Assembly (NCBI RefSeq): GCF_028728065.1
Contig: NZ_CP117811.1
Span: forward strand, 2,744,342-2,808,341
DNA: 64,000 nt
Source: Lentisphaera profundi
GTDB lineage: Bacteria; Verrucomicrobiota; Lentisphaeria; Lentisphaerales; Lentisphaeraceae
Direction: 5' to 3'
Each line of letters opens with the position of its first letter. Positions within the stretch are counted from its first letter, which is position 1. Under the pieces are notes generated by a model, which saw only the letters and a program-made list of their open reading frames with translations, did no database searches and was not told the origin of the DNA. Made by a program: the position numbers and the translations under genes. Positions 1-9,161 of the stretch are shown here, in pieces.

Positions 1-1
1 T

Positions 2-517
2 CATGGTTTTCATTTAGGTGATCATGGAATGTGGTGTAAACATAGTAATTACGAACAAGCCACGCGGGTTCCTTTCTTTCTTTATGATCCCCGCCAGCAA
101 TTGAAATCAGGAGTCTATAAGCAACCCGTTGAACTGATTGATATGTTTCCTACTTTGTGTGAACTCAGTGCTTTAGAAATCCCGGAAATTCTCGATGGTA
201 AAAGCCTGCTCAGTGAAGAGGCTCAGCAGGCGACTTTTGCCCTCAGTCAATTTCCGCGCAATGCAGGAAAAAATAAAAAGATCATGGGGTATGGCTTCCG
301 TTTTGAACGCTACCGCTATATCGAATGGGTGGACAATAATTATCAAAATGATAATACTCAATTTGGCCCTCTGAAAGAGATTGAGTTATACGATTATGAA
401 AAAGATCCTCTAGAGACAGTCAATTTAGCGAATAACCCTGAGTACCGTGAAATTCTTAAGAAATTACAAAAGCAAGCAAAAGCAAGTGGCCTGAGTCGCG
501 CCATTTATAGTAATTAA
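2..517 (+). CDS. Type I sulfatase, C-terminal part (cut by window edge)
   Basis: The frame is open from base 2, and the first visible residues (HGFHLGDHGMWCKHSNYEQA) match the conserved DHGxxLGxHGxWxK block of formylglycine-dependent sulfatases, closest in style to iduronate-2-sulfatase-like members. The next block, TRVPFFLYDP, is also typical. The N-terminal half with the CxPSR formylglycine site lies outside the window. About 171 C-terminal residues are present, ending in the usual short C-terminal subdomain. The likely role is desulfation of sulfated polysaccharides outside the cytoplasm, which fits the glycosidase that follows. The exact substrate cannot be told from this part. Confidence 0.9.
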   Translation, partial: HGFHLGDHGMWCKHSNYEQATRVPFFLYDPRQQLKSGVYKQPVELIDMFPTLCELSALEIPEILDGKSLLSEEAQQATFALSQFPRNAGKNKKIMGYGFRFERYRYIEWVDNNYQNDNTQFGPLKEIELYDYEKDPLETVNLANNPEYREILKKLQKQAKASGLSRAIYSN

Positions 518-617
518 CTATAAAAACTTACAAATAAGCCATACATTTTTGTCAATTATTATCAAATGTAGGCTATTAAAAGCGTATTAAAGATAAAATT
601 AAAGCCAAGGAAAAATT

Positions 618-2006
618 ATGAGCAAAGCATTTCCAGAAAATTTTGTATGGGGTTCAGCAACAGCGAGCTACCAGATCGAAGGTGCAGCAAAAGAATATGG
701 TAGAGGAATGAGCATTTGGGATGCTTTTTGCGATACTCCAGGCAAAGTAGAAAGCGGTCACAATGGCGATGTTGCCTGCGACCACTATCATCGCTTTGAA
801 GAAGATGTGAAAATGATGAAGGAACTGGGTTTACAGGCTTATCGTTTCTCTATCGCATGGTCACGTATTCAGCCAGATGGAAAAGGTGAAGTTAATCAGC
901 AGGGCATCGACTTTTATAATCGTTTGATTGATTGCTTATTAGAACATGGAATTGAACCATGGGTAACTCTTTATCACTGGGATCTTCCATTAGCACTACA
1001 AATCGAGCATGATGGCTGGCTTAACAAAGAGATTGTCGGACACTTTGAAAAATATTCACGTATTTGCTTTGAAAACTTTGGTGATCGCGTGAAGAATTGG
1101 ATCACACTCAACGAACCTTGGTGTGCAGCTGTACTTGGTTATGGTATTGGCGCACATGCTCCAGGACGTATTTCTCAATCAGAGCCCTACATCTCGGCCC
1201 ATAATTTAATTTTGAGTCATGCACGCGCTTACCGCGTTTATAAAAATGAATTCGCTCACCAGAATGGTACGATTGGCATCACCAACAATTGCGATTTCCG
1301 CTACCCTCTAACAGATAAACCAGAAGATGTGGCAGCCGCAGAACGCAGTATGGAGTTTTTCTTAGCCTGGTTTGCCGATCCGATTTGGAAAGGTGATTAT
1401 CCAGAAGTCATGAAAGAACGAGTTGGCGAGCGCCTTCCCAAATTCACAGAAGCAGAAAAAGCCGAGGTTTTTGGTTCGAGTGACTTCTTTGGCCTCAATC
1501 ATTATACATCAATGATGGCTTCTGAGCCCAATGAAAATGATACTTTAGTGAGTGACATAGCCGGCAACGGTGGAATGATTGATGATCAGCAAGTTTTCCT
1601 CTCCAATGATCCATCATGGAATAAAACCCATATGCAATGGAATATCGTTCCCGAAGGCTGCCGCGATCTACTCAAATGGATTGATGCTCGTTACGATCAT
1701 CCCATTATTTACATAACTGAAAATGGCTGTGCTTGTGATGAGCCTGATACTGATGCCGCGCTTAATGATGTAATGCGCAAAGAATTTTATGAGTCATATT
1801 TGCGTGAATCACGCAATGCTATTGAAGCAGGTGTCGACCTACGTGGTTATTTTGCTTGGTCATTAATGGATAATTTTGAGTGGTCATTTGGCTATAACCG
1901 TCGTTTCGGAATGTGCCGTGTCGATTACGAGACACTTGAACGTACACCTAAATTATCTGCGCGTTGGTTGAGTGATTCCATTGCTCAAAATGGCGCCAAT
2001 ATTTAA
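618..2006 (+). CDS. Glycoside hydrolase family 1 beta-glucosidase
   Basis: This 462-residue protein has full GH1 length. The N-terminal signature FVWGSATASYQIEGA is at residues 9-23. The acid/base Glu is E166 in TLNEPW and the nucleophile is E368 in YITENG. No signal peptide is visible, so it probably cleaves beta-glucosides or beta-galactosides in the cytoplasm after uptake. The start follows an AAGGA ribosome site 6-7 bases upstream. It lies about 100 bp after a sulfatase on the same strand and is followed by a strong terminator, so the two may serve one glycan-use pathway. Sugar specificity cannot be read from the sequence. Confidence 0.95.
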   Translation: MSKAFPENFVWGSATASYQIEGAAKEYGRGMSIWDAFCDTPGKVESGHNGDVACDHYHRFEEDVKMMKELGLQAYRFSIAWSRIQPDGKGEVNQQGIDFYNRLIDCLLEHGIEPWVTLYHWDLPLALQIEHDGWLNKEIVGHFEKYSRICFENFGDRVKNWITLNEPWCAAVLGYGIGAHAPGRISQSEPYISAHNLILSHARAYRVYKNEFAHQNGTIGITNNCDFRYPLTDKPEDVAAAERSMEFFLAWFADPIWKGDYPEVMKERVGERLPKFTEAEKAEVFGSSDFFGLNHYTSMMASEPNENDTLVSDIAGNGGMIDDQQVFLSNDPSWNKTHMQWNIVPEGCRDLLKWIDARYDHPIIYITENGCACDEPDTDAALNDVMRKEFYESYLRESRNAIEAGVDLRGYFAWSLMDNFEWSFGYNRRFGMCRVDYETLERTPKLSARWLSDSIAQNGANI

Positions 2007-2050
2007 TTAAAATTGCTGGCCTCGCAATGAGGCCTCGTTTTGTTATCATC

Positions 2051-2084
2051 AAAAAATCCTAAGCTTTGAAGCTTAGGATTTTTT
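2051..2084. terminator. Bidirectional rho-independent terminator
   Basis: A near-perfect palindrome (AATCCTAAGCTT, short loop, AAGCTTAGGATT) is flanked by an A-run on the left and a T-run on the right. It sits between the convergent glycosidase gene and the minus-strand DcrB/PsbP-like gene and can stop transcription from both. Confidence 0.9.
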
Positions 2085-2145
2085 ATGTTCGTCTATGAGT
2101 AATGAAAAAAAAGATCAAGCAAGCCTGATCTTTCTCAAATAAATA

Positions 2146-2598
2146 TTATTTCAGTTTAAAGCTATCAACTGAATCTTTAAGAATATCTCCTTGGTACTGC
2201 CAAGTACGCTTAGGAGCCGTTCCCGTAACGAGATAGATAAGCTCACCCTTTTTAAATGCTTTTGCATACCATTGAAATTCGCGTTTTTGCATGATGCCAG
2301 TGTACTCAATAGTGAACACACCATTGACAAGGCTTTCGCTAATTAGAGTAAATTTCATTTTTTGAAATTGACCGAGAGAGATATTTTTATACGCTTCCAT
2401 CGAGCCTTTAAAAGCTTGTTTTTGAACATTTACATTAGCTTGAAAATTATCCATTGGCGGAAGAAAAAACATGGTGACCTGTGGGCCAGGAGCATTCTTT
2501 TTCTCAGTTATTGGTGCCGTGATTTGAAAATCAGTATGACTAAATTCGGCCTGCATGCTGAAGCTTAAAGCGATGAGTGTAAATAAGATTTTTTTCAT
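2146..2598 (-). CDS. Secreted PsbP/DcrB-like (DUF1795-type) small protein
   Basis: This 150-residue protein starts with a clear Sec signal peptide (MKKILFTLIALSFSMQA). The mature part resembles the DcrB/PsbP fold: an N-terminal ITAP segment, a PGPQVTMFFLPP strand with a following NVNVQ strand, a helix region, and a C-terminal LVTGTAP...F segment. Such proteins are periplasmic or membrane-associated and of unknown biochemical role. An AAGGAACTAAA ribosome site precedes the ATG. The fold assignment is from pattern resemblance only. Confidence 0.6.
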   Translation of the reverse strand: MKKILFTLIALSFSMQAEFSHTDFQITAPITEKKNAPGPQVTMFFLPPMDNFQANVNVQKQAFKGSMEAYKNISLGQFQKMKFTLISESLVNGVFTIEYTGIMQKREFQWYAKAFKKGELIYLVTGTAPKRTWQYQGDILKDSVDSFKLK

Positions 2599-2639
2599 TT
2601 TAGTTCCTTTATATTTTTAATAAGATTATCGATTAAGCG

Positions 2640-2745
2640 GGGCAAGGCCCCTTGGTTGCCTGGTCAAGGATTGGCAAATCCTTGCTGGGGGAGCTCGAGG
2701 GGGACAGAGTCCCTCTAGTACGGGTCGCATCATGCCCTTTATTAT
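2640..2745 (+). repeat. Structured intergenic repeat, copy 1
   Basis: This intergenic block contains two hairpins: AAGGATT-ggca-AATCCTT, and a GAGGGGGAC...GTCCCTC stem, followed by GTACGGGTCGCATCATGCCC. A diverged copy with the same order lies at about 33500-33582. Between the two copies the second stem changes sequence but keeps pairing, which suggests selection on structure. It overlaps the 3' end of the methyltransferase region and may act as a REP-like element or transcript end. Confidence 0.6.
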
Positions 2746-2747
2746 GC

Positions 2748-3356
2748 TTAATCATTTATTTTTTTGAGTCTAATAAAGAGTTCTCGTTGTGTACGGCGAC
2801 CATGAGAACGTTTAGGGATAAAATTTTCTTCAAGGGTGAATAGGCCATCAAAAGCTTGCTCAAGCTCTTCCATGGATAGAGAATAAGGAGGACCATCTTG
2901 ATCTGGAGGATCAAAGCGATAGAAAAGTCCGAAGATTTGACCATTTTCCTTGAGTATGCGGTGAGCACTTTCCATATAATCACGGCGCTGCTCTCGAGGA
3001 ATGGCACAGAAGCAAGTATGCTCTAAGACATAATCGTAAAAGCCATCCTGCTCCGAAGATAATTCGAGAATATTTTTTTGAATGAGTTTTAAATCAGGGT
3101 AGTTATTTTTGGCGAGCTTAATGGCTTCAGAGGAAAAATCTAAGGCAGTAACTGTATATCCTTCTTGAGAGAAGTAATTGGCATCATGACCACCACCACA
3201 ACCAAAACTAATGAGGGTTCCGGGTGTTAGCCAATCGGGATTTTGTTTTACGAGGTCTACAAAGGGCGGGGCGGGTTTGGCAATATCCCAACCTGGTTTT
3301 CCTTCGCGGTAAATTTTATCCCAGCTTTCAGCTTTTTCATTGCCTTTTGTACGCAT
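2748..3356 (-). CDS. SAM-dependent methyltransferase, TPMT-like family
   Basis: This 202-residue protein has the order typical of thiopurine-methyltransferase-like enzymes: an N-terminal WDKIYREGKPGWD segment, motif I LISFGCGGGHDANYF binding S-adenosylmethionine, an acidic strand end (VTALDFSSEAI), and the family-typical EHTCFCAIPREQR block. Such enzymes methylate thiols, selenium or tellurium species, or other small molecules in the cytoplasm. The substrate is unknown. It stands alone, with the next minus-strand gene about 90 bp upstream. Confidence 0.8.
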   Translation of the reverse strand: MRTKGNEKAESWDKIYREGKPGWDIAKPAPPFVDLVKQNPDWLTPGTLISFGCGGGHDANYFSQEGYTVTALDFSSEAIKLAKNNYPDLKLIQKNILELSSEQDGFYDYVLEHTCFCAIPREQRRDYMESAHRILKENGQIFGLFYRFDPPDQDGPPYSLSMEELEQAFDGLFTLEENFIPKRSHGRRTQRELFIRLKKIND

Positions 3357-3445
3357 GATTTTTCGTCTCCCAATTTATATCTACTTAAGTGAACTTAGCT
3401 TGAAGCTTTCATCCACTAAGAAAAGACTAATTTAGAAGTTTTTTA

Positions 3446-4261
3446 TTAAAGAAACTCGAGTTCCGCTCGCACAGCTAGATGATCACTAACTAAATCATCC
3501 CAAAGTTCATAAGAGTTGAAACGCATTTCTTTGGATATGAGTATCCAGTCTAAGCGCAAGCCTAACTTTGGAAAACTAATGATTTTTTCTAGGGGATTCC
3601 ACAACTGTAAATCCAATTCGAGAGCGAGTTTTTCAAGTACGCCATTTTTGCGGTATTGGCAATTAAAGTCTCCCATAATAATAAGAGGCATAGCTTTCTG
3701 CTTTTGAATGTAGTGACAAAGCATTTGAATTTGCCGCTGGCGAGTTTTTTCATGTAGGAAATCTAAATGAAGTGAGATCACACGAAAGTGTTTTTGGCAA
3801 TGACTAATAACTTCAGCGGAAACAAAACCCTTGGGGAAAGTTAGTTTTGAACGTGGGAACACGTGGGATTCAGAATGTACGATTTTTAGTTTAGATAAAA
3901 CCGCAGTTCCATAGGAGTAACGCTTTCCATAAACGTGCTCACCTTGTGCAACGTGAGAAAACCCCGCATGTTCAGCTAAAAACTGACTTTGATGAAGGTT
4001 TTTATGCCAAGTCATTTCAGCTTCTGATTCTTGGAGGGCAAGTAGATCAACGGGTGAACGCTGAATCTGTTTGGCCGTAGAAATGAGATTGGCTTCGATA
4101 TTTTTACGACGCATGGTGAAGTGGCTCATGGATCGCCCGCGGCCATGAGCGAGATTAAAAGTACTTAAGCGTAAAATATCTTTACGTTGATCGCAAAAAT
4201 TATGACTGGTACTGAGGGGAGAAATACGTTTGGCTTCTCCTGATTGGGGCCATTTGGGCAT
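3446..4261 (-). CDS. Endonuclease/exonuclease/phosphatase (EEP) family protein
   Basis: The protein has 271 residues with the EEP superfamily motifs in order: LSTFNLAHG near the N-terminus, LLALQES with the metal-binding Glu, ISLHLDF, IIMGDFNCQ with the catalytic Asp/Asn, and a terminal VSDHLAV with the catalytic His. No signal peptide is visible. Family members cleave phosphodiester or phosphomonoester bonds in nucleic acids, lipids or inositol phosphates. The substrate cannot be chosen from the motifs. It is divergent from rpoN. Confidence 0.8.
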   Translation of the reverse strand: MPKWPQSGEAKRISPLSTSHNFCDQRKDILRLSTFNLAHGRGRSMSHFTMRRKNIEANLISTAKQIQRSPVDLLALQESEAEMTWHKNLHQSQFLAEHAGFSHVAQGEHVYGKRYSYGTAVLSKLKIVHSESHVFPRSKLTFPKGFVSAEVISHCQKHFRVISLHLDFLHEKTRQRQIQMLCHYIQKQKAMPLIIMGDFNCQYRKNGVLEKLALELDLQLWNPLEKIISFPKLGLRLDWILISKEMRFNSYELWDDLVSDHLAVRAELEFL

Positions 4262-4424
4262 GAGTTTTGTCCTTGCTAATAAAGCTTATCTAAGTTAAAG
4301 AATTTGTTTTACTTAAAAAAACCAAATTTTTCAGCGAGAAAAGTCAAAAGAATTATCTTGGCTCATTACTTGATTTAGCTCCGTTAGTGTTCATTTTATA
4401 ATAAGATAAATTAAGGTTAAGTCA

Positions 4425-5837
4425 ATGGAGCACGCATTTTTTCAAAGTCAGTCAATGAGGCAGGAGCAACACCTCGCGCCCCATCAATTACTTTCCTTAG
4501 AAATCCTGAGCCTTCCAGTTATGGAGCTTCAGCAAAAAATTAATGAAGAGTTATCCTTAAATCCGACCTTAGAATTAGATAAAGCATCGGGTGAAAATTT
4601 AGCCGGAGACCCCTTAAGCGAGAATACAGAGATGTCGACTGAGGCAATGGCTGCGGTTGATAAGGATGAATCACTGATCGGCATGGTCCAGCTTGAGTCG
4701 TATTATGGCGATAGTGCTTTTAATCCAGATCAAGATAAAACGCGCCAACATTTTTTTGACTCTCTAAGTAATGAACAGGACTTAGCTAGTTTTCTTCTAT
4801 CGCAAATTCATCAAGGAGAGATTACTGAAGCAGATATTGAGATTGCTAATGTGTTAATTGCCTTACTCAATGATCGTGGTTACTTAAATGCGAGTATAGA
4901 GGAAGTCGCTTTTAACGCCATGTGTTCCATAGAAAATGCTGAACGTGTATTAGCTTTATTACAGACCTTTGATCCCCCAGGCATCGCCGCCAGAGATTTA
5001 CGTGAATGCCTTTTGATTCAATTAAAAAAAACGAAGGGATCTTTACTTTATAAACTCGTGGATAAGCATTTAGCCGATTTAGAGAAAAATAAAATTAAAG
5101 AAATTGCGAAAGCTTTAAAAATTAGTCCTATGGAAGTTCAAGATTTGATTGAAGAGCTTCAAAAATTAAATCCATCACCGGGTTTAGCTTACAGCAACCG
5201 TCGCCCAGATTTTATTTCTCCTGATGTAATTTTCGAGTTAAAAGATGGTGAGATAGAAGTCACAAGTTCGAAAGATTTTGTTCCTCGTTTACGACTCTCA
5301 GATAAATTCATGAAGATGTTAGAGGACCCCAAAACCGATACTGAAACAAAAAATTATTTGCGAGAGAAACTCGCAGAGAGTCGTTCACTACTGACGAGTT
5401 TGGATTTGCGTGAGAGTACTCTATTGCGCATAAGTCGCTTAGTGGCTCGTGACCAAAAAGACTTTTTTACGAATCAATCAAGTAGTTTAAATCCTGTCAC
5501 AATGCGCGAAATCTCAGGCGAATTAGATTTGCACGAAACGACTATTTCACGTGCAGTAGCAGGTAAATATCTCGATAGTCCCAAAGGTATTTATACTTTG
5601 CGATCTTTCTTTAATCATGCCGTGAAAGTAAATGAAGGCGAAGAAATGACTGCGGAAAGAATCCAAGAAATGATTCGAGAAATCATCAATGATGAAGATC
5701 CCGAAAAACCCATTAGCGATGGCAAGATTTTATTAGCCCTAGAAGAATTAGGAGTGAATATTGCACGCCGCACAGTCGCTAAATATCGTGAAATAGCAGG
5801 CTTTAGTGCAGCCTCAAAAAGAAAGATGATTTTTTAA
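4425..5837 (+). CDS. rpoN: RNA polymerase sigma-54 factor
   Basis: The protein has 470 residues, the usual RpoN length. Region I at the N-terminus is glutamine/leucine-rich (QLLSLEILSLPVMELQQKI) and contacts enhancer-binding ATPases. An acidic region II follows (residues about 50-110), then the core-binding domain, an HTH (MREISGELDLHETTISRAV) for the -12 element, and the RpoN box ARRTVAKYRE at about residues 447-456 for the -24 element. It directs core RNA polymerase to -24/-12 promoters. The next gene starts 1 bp after its stop, so the two are probably cotranscribed. Confidence 0.97.
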   Translation: MEHAFFQSQSMRQEQHLAPHQLLSLEILSLPVMELQQKINEELSLNPTLELDKASGENLAGDPLSENTEMSTEAMAAVDKDESLIGMVQLESYYGDSAFNPDQDKTRQHFFDSLSNEQDLASFLLSQIHQGEITEADIEIANVLIALLNDRGYLNASIEEVAFNAMCSIENAERVLALLQTFDPPGIAARDLRECLLIQLKKTKGSLLYKLVDKHLADLEKNKIKEIAKALKISPMEVQDLIEELQKLNPSPGLAYSNRRPDFISPDVIFELKDGEIEVTSSKDFVPRLRLSDKFMKMLEDPKTDTETKNYLREKLAESRSLLTSLDLRESTLLRISRLVARDQKDFFTNQSSSLNPVTMREISGELDLHETTISRAVAGKYLDSPKGIYTLRSFFNHAVKVNEGEEMTAERIQEMIREIINDEDPEKPISDGKILLALEELGVNIARRTVAKYREIAGFSAASKRKMIF

Positions 5838-5838
5838 G

Positions 5839-6345
5839 ATGCCGACGATTATAACAGGAGACCGAGAACAAGAACTTCATGAAAAAATTGATGTGATTGT
5901 AGTTTTGGACCGTTTGCGTTCAGCGCATAATGTGGGAAATATTTTTCGCTTAGCAGATGCGGTTAATATCAAGGCAGTGTATACCTGTGGTTATACCGCG
6001 ACCCCACCTCACCCCAAGCTAGAGAAAACGGCAATGGGTACAGATCAGTTTGTTAATTGTACACACTTTGATCATTCGCTAGAGGCTGTTGAGCAATTGA
6101 AAAAGGAAGGCTATCGAGTTTATGCAGTGGATACAATAGAGAGTGCCATCGATGTCTATAAAGCTAACTTTACTGGTCCCAGTGCTTTTGTTTTTGGAAA
6201 CGAAGCATTGGGAATGCAGCAGGAAACGTTAGAGGCCTGCGACGAGTTTATTTCCTTATCTGCGCGTGGACTTAAGAACTCAATCAATGTGTCTAATTGT
6301 GCTGCAGTGGTACTTTTTCAAGCGGCTCATCAATTAGCTAAGTAA
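5839..6345 (+). CDS. SpoU/TrmH-family RNA 2'-O-methyltransferase
   Basis: This 168-residue protein has the SPOUT trefoil-knot motifs: VVLDRLRSAHNVGNIFRLAD (motif 1, catalytic Arg and Asn), FVFGNEALGM (motif 2) and LKNSINVSNCAAVVLF (motif 3, SAM-binding knot). Length matches stand-alone tRNA or rRNA ribose methyltransferases without an N-terminal RNA-binding extension. It begins immediately after rpoN and is probably translated from the same message. The target nucleotide cannot be told. Confidence 0.85.
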   Translation: MPTIITGDREQELHEKIDVIVVLDRLRSAHNVGNIFRLADAVNIKAVYTCGYTATPPHPKLEKTAMGTDQFVNCTHFDHSLEAVEQLKKEGYRVYAVDTIESAIDVYKANFTGPSAFVFGNEALGMQQETLEACDEFISLSARGLKNSINVSNCAAVVLFQAAHQLAK

Positions 6346-6374
6346 GTTTATAATTTAAAAACAGGAGCACTCAG

Positions 6375-7283
6375 GTGCCTATTTATATTCGATTTATTAT
6401 CTTAGTAACGCTTTGTTTTTTGACTGTGTTTACCAAAGTGAAAGCAGCTGATTCAGATAAAGTACAGGTTTTAATTGTAGATGGCTTTAGCAATCACGAT
6501 TGGAAAAAAACAACGGAACTCATAAAGACTTTATTGAAAGAAGAAAAAGAGTTCGAAATTTCTGTTGCTACGGTACCAATAAAAGGGGATCCAGTCTGGT
6601 CTGGGTTCTTACCTGATTTTAAAAAATATAAGCTTGTGATACAAAATACCAATGATATCAACAACGGTAATTCATGGCCATTAGCAGCCCAAAAAGCTTT
6701 TGAAAAATATATCTACGAAGGCGGAAATATGTTAGTATTTCATTCAGCTAATAATGCATTTCCGGCTTGGAAAGAATACAATAAAATGATTGGCTTAGGC
6801 TGGCGAAACAAAGATTTTGGAAAAGCTATTCATATAGAGAATGATCAGCTAGTACTTGTCCCCGCAGGTCAGGGTGAGAATACGGGACACGGCAAAAGGC
6901 GTGATCTTATCGTTCATAAATTGGACGAGCATGCAATTACTAAAGACTATCCTAAGCAATGGATGGCAGCAGATTTAGAAGTCTACCGCTACGCACGTGG
7001 GCCCGCAGAAAACATGACGGTACTTTCCTATGCAAAAGATTTAAAAACGGAAAAAAACTTTCCTATTGAATGGATAGTGAAATACGGCAAGGGAGAAATT
7101 TATAATTCGACCTATGGCCATTATTGGAAAGGTCAAAAAACTTTACCTGCAGGAGTGCGTTGTGTAGCCTTTAGAACGTCATTTACACGAGCTACGCGCT
7201 ATTTATCGGACGTGCCAGCTAAAGCTCTCCCCAATAACTTTCCATCGAGTCAAGCAGTAGAGTTAATTCCTCTAGAAACATAA
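6375..7283 (+). CDS. Secreted ThuA-domain protein
   Basis: This 302-residue protein has an N-terminal signal peptide ending near VKAADS. It then has a ThuA fold of the glutamine-amidotransferase type: VLIVDGFSNHDW, a middle YIYEGGNMLVFHSANNAF block and a VKYGKGEIYNSTYGH C-terminal block. The start is GTG, supported by AGGAG 9 bases upstream. ThuA proteins are common in polysaccharide-degradation loci of Planctomycetes and Lentisphaerota, but the exact reaction is usually unknown. A second, different ThuA gene lies at 9162-10079. Confidence 0.8.
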   Translation: MPIYIRFIILVTLCFLTVFTKVKAADSDKVQVLIVDGFSNHDWKKTTELIKTLLKEEKEFEISVATVPIKGDPVWSGFLPDFKKYKLVIQNTNDINNGNSWPLAAQKAFEKYIYEGGNMLVFHSANNAFPAWKEYNKMIGLGWRNKDFGKAIHIENDQLVLVPAGQGENTGHGKRRDLIVHKLDEHAITKDYPKQWMAADLEVYRYARGPAENMTVLSYAKDLKTEKNFPIEWIVKYGKGEIYNSTYGHYWKGQKTLPAGVRCVAFRTSFTRATRYLSDVPAKALPNNFPSSQAVELIPLET

Positions 7284-7309
7284 ACTTCAGCAGGCATTTA
7301 AAATTAATA

Positions 7310-8215
7310 TTAGGGAAGTTTGAGTTTTTGAAGCCAAGCTTCGCAGCTTTCTTGAAAGGGCGTTCCAACTAAGCCTACACCGTGGCCGATACCATCGTAA
7401 ACATGATGCTCTACGGGATAATTTTTTTCTAATAAGAGATCCATATATTTTTGTAAGCCAGGAAGAAAGCTTTTATCGCGCTTACCAATAGCCGAATAAA
7501 TAGGTGTCTTGTGAGTCTTTAAAAGTAAAGGATCGAGAGCCTTGCTTTTATTATCCATTGTATAAGCCGCATAGATAAGAACGCCAAAATTGGGTGTGCA
7601 TTTAGCAGTATCAATTTCATCGATTGCTCGATAGGTGCGAGGATTAAAAAGTGTGAGCGCCGATAAATGACCACCAGCAGAAAAACCTAAAATACCGATT
7701 TGGTTTTGATTGACACCAAAAGTTTTTGCGTGATGTCGAATCAGGCTCATGGCCCTTTGAGAGTCTTCTAATGCGACAGCGTGCTTGGCAAGTCCTTTTC
7801 GACGAGGTACACGGTACTTAAGGATAAAGGGAGTGATTCCTTGCTTAGCTAACCATCCGGCGACATCTGAGCCTTCATGGGTGGCGGCTAGAATGTTATA
7901 GGCGCCACCAGGACAGATAAGGATAGCACGACCATCTGGTTTTGCTGGTTTGACCCAAGTGAGAGTGGGGCGAGCAACATTTTTTATGCGAAGAATACCT
8001 TTGACTTCGCCCAGTTCTTTAAGATCCTTAGCGGGGTCATTGATACGCTTGCCATCTCCTGGCCAGACTTGATAGATTTTTTTATCTTCTTTGACTTTTT
8101 CAAGCATGATGTTTTCAGCATTGCTATACTCACTTACGGCAAGCTCGTTGAGTTGATGCTCTGCAAACGATGTAATACTAAGTAATGAAGTCAGAATGAC
8201 AAGTAAATTTTTCAT
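7310..8215 (-). CDS. Secreted alpha/beta hydrolase (BD-FAE/xylan-esterase-like)
   Basis: This 301-residue protein has a signal peptide (MKNLLVILTSLLSITSFA). It has an oxyanion segment LICPGGAYNILAA, the nucleophile elbow GFSAGGH with catalytic Ser, a probable acid Asp in SAIGKRDKS, and His in GIGHGVG. The layout matches carbohydrate acetyl or feruloyl esterases. Its ATG overlaps the stop of the upstream hydrolase gene by 4 bases, so translation is probably coupled. Substrate is inferred from family only. Confidence 0.8.
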   Translation of the reverse strand: MKNLLVILTSLLSITSFAEHQLNELAVSEYSNAENIMLEKVKEDKKIYQVWPGDGKRINDPAKDLKELGEVKGILRIKNVARPTLTWVKPAKPDGRAILICPGGAYNILAATHEGSDVAGWLAKQGITPFILKYRVPRRKGLAKHAVALEDSQRAMSLIRHHAKTFGVNQNQIGILGFSAGGHLSALTLFNPRTYRAIDEIDTAKCTPNFGVLIYAAYTMDNKSKALDPLLLKTHKTPIYSAIGKRDKSFLPGLQKYMDLLLEKNYPVEHHVYDGIGHGVGLVGTPFQESCEAWLQKLKLP

Positions 8216-9063
8216 TTAAGGTATCCATTTTTTTTGAGGAAAGCATCCATTTTAGTGATAATTTCTTGGTAAGTTTTACCACCATCTTTTTCTTTAGCTT
8301 TATAGTTAAAGAAGCCATGTTTTTGACCTTCCGAAATGTGGTATTCAGAATCTTTTCCTTGAGCCTTAATTTTCGCATCCCAATCTTTAGCAACAGAAAC
8401 GGGGATTAAGGAATCATTTGAACCTAAAAAGAAAATGCTTGCTGGAGTTTCTTTATGGATGTTATGAAGCGGTGAAAAATCTTGCCAGTAATCTTTAACA
8501 CGACTATAGCCATAACCCTTTTCACTATTATCGACAACGGGATTGAAGAGAACTAATAAATTGGGTTGAGAACTGATACTTAGCTTTTCAGATTCTTCCT
8601 CAAATTTTGTTGTAGTCGCAGTTGCAGCAGCCACATGCCCCCCGGCTGAACCGCCCCCGGCGGCAATTTTATTCGGATCAATACCATAGACGGCTGCATT
8701 TTCACGGACCCAACGAATGGCTGAATTACCATCTTTCACACAAGAGGAAGGATTCACCTTATGGCTTTTTTTGGTGCGGTACTGTGCGGAGATCGCAACC
8801 ATGCCTTGCTTAGCTAAATGGTCAGCAAAGGCAAAAAACTGTTTAGGGCTCCCGCCGCTCCAACCACCACCGAAAAAGAAAACGATTGCAGGGCGCTTTT
8901 GCCCGTCGTTTTTCTTGAAACCTGGGGGAAGGAAAAAATGGAGTTGCAAGAAATCTTTATCACCCACTTCTTTGAAATTGACAACTTCGGAGGGCTTAAA
9001 ACTTTGGGCCTGTATGCTAAAAGAAATTATGAGGCTAGAGAATAGTAAAATCAGTTTATTCAT
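8212..9063 (-). CDS. Secreted alpha/beta hydrolase (lipase/esterase-like)
   Basis: This 283-residue protein has a signal peptide (MNKLILLFSSLIISFSIQA), an oxyanion motif VFFFGGGWSGGS, the nucleophile elbow GGGSAGGH, a probable acid Asp in GSNDSLIP, and His in GQKHGFF. It is a paralogue in layout of the next gene, which it overlaps by 4 bases. Both probably remove acyl groups from sugars or other esters outside the cytoplasm. The pair sits between two ThuA genes and a PhoD-like gene, forming a block of exported hydrolases. Confidence 0.8.
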   Translation of the reverse strand: MNKLILLFSSLIISFSIQAQSFKPSEVVNFKEVGDKDFLQLHFFLPPGFKKNDGQKRPAIVFFFGGGWSGGSPKQFFAFADHLAKQGMVAISAQYRTKKSHKVNPSSCVKDGNSAIRWVRENAAVYGIDPNKIAAGGGSAGGHVAAATATTTKFEEESEKLSISSQPNLLVLFNPVVDNSEKGYGYSRVKDYWQDFSPLHNIHKETPASIFFLGSNDSLIPVSVAKDWDAKIKAQGKDSEYHISEGQKHGFFNYKAKEKDGGKTYQEIITKMDAFLKKNGYLK

Positions 9064-9161
9064 AGGTTTTTACATGTGGGATTATGATTACTTATTATGA
9101 TAAAAGTAATACGTGAATAAACCATGTGCTATTACAGCTTATAGAAAGATATTTACCTTTA